Positions 6,521 through 8,583 of a stretch of 8,583 nt of DNA are shown here, piece after piece. Under the pieces are notes generated by a model that was given only the letters and a program-made list of their open reading frames with translations, did no database searches and was not told where the DNA came from. Both the position numbers and the translations under genes were made by a program. How positions within the stretch are numbered: position 1 is the stretch's first letter; the number at the start of each line of letters is the position of its first letter. Source of the DNA: JBBSEZ01 sp038239195 (lineage in GTDB: Bacteria > Planctomycetota > Planctomycetia > Gemmatales > Gemmataceae); contig JBBSEZ010000424.1 of NCBI GenBank assembly GCA_038239195.1, positions 1 to 8,583 on the forward strand, in the 5' to 3' direction.

Positions 6521-7786
6521 TCAGCGCCGCCGCACCAACAGAATGAGGTTGAGCAGCGCGCTGAGCCCCAGCAGCCCGCCCATCACGGCCACCCACGCCC
6601 AGGTCGGCTGGAGCCCCGGCCGGCCGGGCTCTTCCTCTTCTTCGTCTTCCTCGACCTCCTCGTAGTCGGGCTCCGGCTCCTGCGCTTTCGGCTCGACCTC
6701 ATCCGGGACGGGCAAGGGCCGCTCGTGGCCCAGCAGGGGCGCCTCGCCGGCCAGGAGACATTCCAGATCGACCACCAGTTCGTCGGCGTTGCGATACCGG
6801 GCATGGCGGTCCTTCGCCATCATCTTCTCCACCACCTCGCCCAGCCCCGCCGAAAGCTCCGGGTTGCGCGCGGCGAGAGGCGGGAGGGGCTCGCTCAGGT
6901 GCGCGTCGAGGACTTCATCGACCTTCCTGCTCGGGAAAGGCGGCTGGCCCGTCACCATGTGATAGAGCGTCGCCCCGAGGGAGTACAGGTCGGCCCGTCC
7001 ATCCACGTCGATGCGCCCCCGGATCTGTTCCGGCGCGACGTAGTACGGCGTGCCGATCATCAGCCCGCGCTCGCTCTTGGCCAGCGCCGCGTCCCCCTCG
7101 GAGCGCGCCAGCCCCAGGTCGGCGAGCTTCGCGACGCCCTCCGCCGTCCGCACGATGTTGGCCGGCTTCACGTCGCGGTGGATGAGCCCGCGCCGGTGGG
7201 CGTGGCTCAGCGCCTGCGCCACTTGCGCGACCACGTCCACGGCCTCGCGCTCGCCGTAGACCTTCCCCCCGTCCAGTTCTTCGCGGATCGTCTTGCCCTC
7301 CACCAGCTCCATCACGAAGTAGTGGATCGGCCCTGCCGAGCCGACGTCGATGGCCTGGACGATGTTGTTGTGGCTGAGCCGGGCGGCGAGGTGGGCCTCG
7401 CGCTTGAGGCGCTCCAGAAAGTTGGCGTTGGCGGCCAGCTTCGGCGGGAGCACCTTGAGCGCCACCAGCCGATTCATGCTCAACTGCCGCGCCTTGTAGA
7501 CGACCCCCATCGCCCCCTGCCCCAGGCGCTCGAGCAACTGGTAGCCCGGCACCTGCTGGCCGAGCAGGGCGCTCATCTCGGCCCGAACGCGCTTCGCCTG
7601 GTTGGGCGTCAGCAGCCCCGCCGCGACGAACCGCTCGAGCAACGCCTCGCCGCCGCCGGCGCCGAGGACGGCCTGCGCTTCCTCGCCGGTCAACAGCCCG
7701 CGACTCACCAGCGCGTGGGCAACGCGCTCCTCTTCCAGTCGGGCGCTCGTTTCACGGGCCGGGCCCGGTTTCGGTTGCTCGGCCAT
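6521..7786 (-). CDS. Tail-anchored Hanks-type Ser/Thr protein kinase
   Basis: This 421-residue protein kinase is intact. The kinase domain (about 82-350) has Gly loop GQGAMG (89-94), Lys111, Glu130, HRDVKPAN (Asp205, Asn210), DLG in place of DFG (Asp223) and APE (251-253). Residues 20-75 carry two similar helical repeats, ALVSRGLLTGEEAQAV and RFVAAGLLTPNQAKRV. After the kinase comes an acidic linker (about 360-387, ending in a run of Glu) and one membrane helix (about 395-417), then only VRRR. The catalytic part should therefore face the cytoplasm, anchored by the C-terminus, with no extracellular sensor domain. ATG 7784-7786 has AAGGA (7796-7800) nine bases upstream. The gene converges with the isomerase and diverges from the HNH gene; a 19-bp dyad lies 27-45 bases upstream of the start. 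Substrates are unknown. Confidence 0.93.
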   Translation of the reverse strand: MAEQPKPGPARETSARLEEERVAHALVSRGLLTGEEAQAVLGAGGGEALLERFVAAGLLTPNQAKRVRAEMSALLGQQVPGYQLLERLGQGAMGVVYKARQLSMNRLVALKVLPPKLAANANFLERLKREAHLAARLSHNNIVQAIDVGSAGPIHYFVMELVEGKTIREELDGGKVYGEREAVDVVAQVAQALSHAHRRGLIHRDVKPANIVRTAEGVAKLADLGLARSEGDAALAKSERGLMIGTPYYVAPEQIRGRIDVDGRADLYSLGATLYHMVTGQPPFPSRKVDEVLDAHLSEPLPPLAARNPELSAGLGEVVEKMMAKDRHARYRNADELVVDLECLLAGEAPLLGHERPLPVPDEVEPKAQEPEPDYEEVEEDEEEEEPGRPGLQPTWAWVAVMGGLLGLSALLNLILLVRRR

Positions 7787-7812
7787 CGAGCCTGGTCCTT
7801 CTGGAGAGGCGC

Positions 7813-7831
7813 TGGATAGACGGTCTATTCA
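7813..7831. promoter_or_regulatory. Operator-like 19-bp dyad upstream of the kinase
   Basis: TGnATAGAC-G-GTCTATnCA is symmetric at eight of nine pairs about base 7822. It lies 27-45 bases before the ATG of the minus-strand kinase, where it would overlap the promoter or leader. The size and symmetry fit a dimeric regulator site. No convincing -35/-10 pair was found next to it. Confidence 0.4.
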
Positions 7832-7918
7832 GGAAAACTTCACCAAGACTTGCCCACTCCGGGCCAGCGTCTTCTTGCGTCCCCTTTGGCGCGCTTGTTA
7901 GTATAGAGAAAACTGAAC

Positions 7919-7981
7919 CCGGCCCCCCGCCGGCGCCTCTTATAAGCGTAGACCGCTTGTCTGGGCCGCTCGGGGGGCCGG
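7919..7981. other. Inverted repeat around an AT-rich island upstream of the HNH gene
   Basis: CCGGCCCCCCG (7919-7929) and its exact complement CGGGGGGCCGG (7971-7981) flank 41 bases. These contain TTATAA and a small hairpin AAGCG-TAGAC-CGCTT. Just upstream lies another AT-rich patch (about 7895-7914, TTAGTATAGAGAAAACT). The segment ends 32 bases before the HNH start and could be a promoter region or a structured leader. No clean -35/-10 pair is assignable. Confidence 0.35.
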
Positions 7982-8013
7982 CCTGGCGCGTCACCGAGAG
8001 CAACGAGGGCCTT

Positions 8014-8583
8014 ATGAATCCTTGTCCGAACTCCGCCTTGGACGCCAGCGTCTTGGTCCTGAACAAGCTGTTCATGGCCATCCACGTCATCTCGGTCCGG
8101 CGAGCGTTCTGCTTGCTTTGCAAGGACCTGGCTGAGGTGGTGAGCCTCGAGGACGGCCAGTTCGCGACCTACGACTTCAGCACGTGGCGCGAGCTGAGCG
8201 AGTTCCGGGCCCAGAACTTCCGTCAAGAGGACGACGACTGGGTCCGCACCATCGGCAGCGAGATTCAGGTCCCGCGCGTGATCCGGCTCGTCGAGTACGA
8301 TCGGCTGCCCAAGCAGACCGTGAAGTTCAACCGCCGCAACATCTTCGCCCGCGACCACAATCAATGCCAGTACTGCGGCAAGAAGTTCCCGACCTCGGAA
8401 CTGAGCCTCGACCACGTGCGCCCGCGCTCTCAAGGCGGCACCAGCACCTGGGAGAACATCGTCTGCGCCTGCGTCGCCTGCAACGTCCGCAAGGGCGGGC
8501 GAACCCCGAAGGAGGCCAGCATGCACCTCATTCGGAAGCCGGAGAAGCCGAAGCGCAGCCCGATGCTCAACCTCAAGCTGACC
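8014..8583 (+). CDS. HNH endonuclease (partial, runs off the right edge)
   Basis: The first 190 residues are present and no stop is reached. The N-terminal part (VLVLNKLFMAIHVISVRRAF, 13-32) is hydrophobic and conserved-looking but has no named function. The HNH nuclease motif follows: CQYC (118-121), SLDHVRPRSQGG (Asp133, catalytic His134), WENIVCACVACN (Asn148, Cys153, Cys156, Asn157) and then KGG. The two Cys pairs fit the zinc-binding HNH subgroup, which cuts or nicks DNA with one divalent metal. GAGGG (8005-8009) precedes ATG by four bases. Shortly after the motif comes a basic stretch (RKPEKPKRSP) that may be the C-terminus. The gene is divergent from the kinase. No methyltransferase, transposase, phage gene or guide RNA array is visible, so a restriction, mobile or repair role cannot be chosen. 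The family call is firm and the biological role unknown. Confidence 0.88.
   Translation, partial: MNPCPNSALDASVLVLNKLFMAIHVISVRRAFCLLCKDLAEVVSLEDGQFATYDFSTWRELSEFRAQNFRQEDDDWVRTIGSEIQVPRVIRLVEYDRLPKQTVKFNRRNIFARDHNQCQYCGKKFPTSELSLDHVRPRSQGGTSTWENIVCACVACNVRKGGRTPKEASMHLIRKPEKPKRSPMLNLKLT

Noticed and set aside
5456..7819. A 787-residue plus-strand open frame
   Set aside because: It crosses the isomerase gene out of frame and runs antisense to the second kinase; it has no recognisable domains.
7840..8526. A 228-residue minus-strand open frame
   Set aside because: It is antisense to the HNH gene, whose conserved motifs show that the plus strand is coding.
1..8583. CRISPR array, tRNA or rRNA
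   Set aside because: No regularly spaced direct repeats, tRNA cloverleaf or rRNA signature was seen on either strand.

Overview
The window is GC-rich DNA, clearly above 65% G+C by eye. The gene content suggests a planctomycete, probably of the Gemmataceae/Isosphaeraceae type. The pointers are two Hanks-type Ser/Thr kinases, one fused to a zinc ribbon, a multi-pass membrane region and seven WD40 repeats; a Tat-exported sugar phosphate isomerase/epimerase; and a relict STN-like (secretin/TonB short N-terminal) fragment. This is inferred from architecture only; there is no marker gene.

Layout: 1-44 is a perfect hairpin. About 48-318 (-) is a decayed coding remnant. A consensus-like promoter (331-359) drives a subtilisin-type S8 protease (409-1908) and a 78-residue I9-like protein (1984-2220), the likely two-gene operon of most interest here. 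A gene-free stretch (2221-2568) holds a pair of about 22-bp inverted repeats. The kinase/WD40 gene follows on the minus strand (2569-5255) and is broken by a one-base frameshift at a G6 run. A 54-bp nested palindrome (5321-5374) separates it from a divergent Tat-signal isomerase/epimerase gene (5490-6389). That gene converges on a second, tail-anchored Ser/Thr kinase (6521-7786, -). A divergent HNH endonuclease gene (8014 onward) runs off the right edge.

Working together: the clearest functional unit is the protease plus the small protein. The small protein repeats, with nearly identical spacing, the I9-like prodomain pattern at the protease's own N-terminus. This suggests an intracellular protease carrying a cis prodomain and controlled by a trans-encoded inhibitor or folding helper. 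The two kinases are sensor-type membrane kinases, but nothing in the sequence names their ligands or substrates. The isomerase and HNH genes look like independent neighbours.
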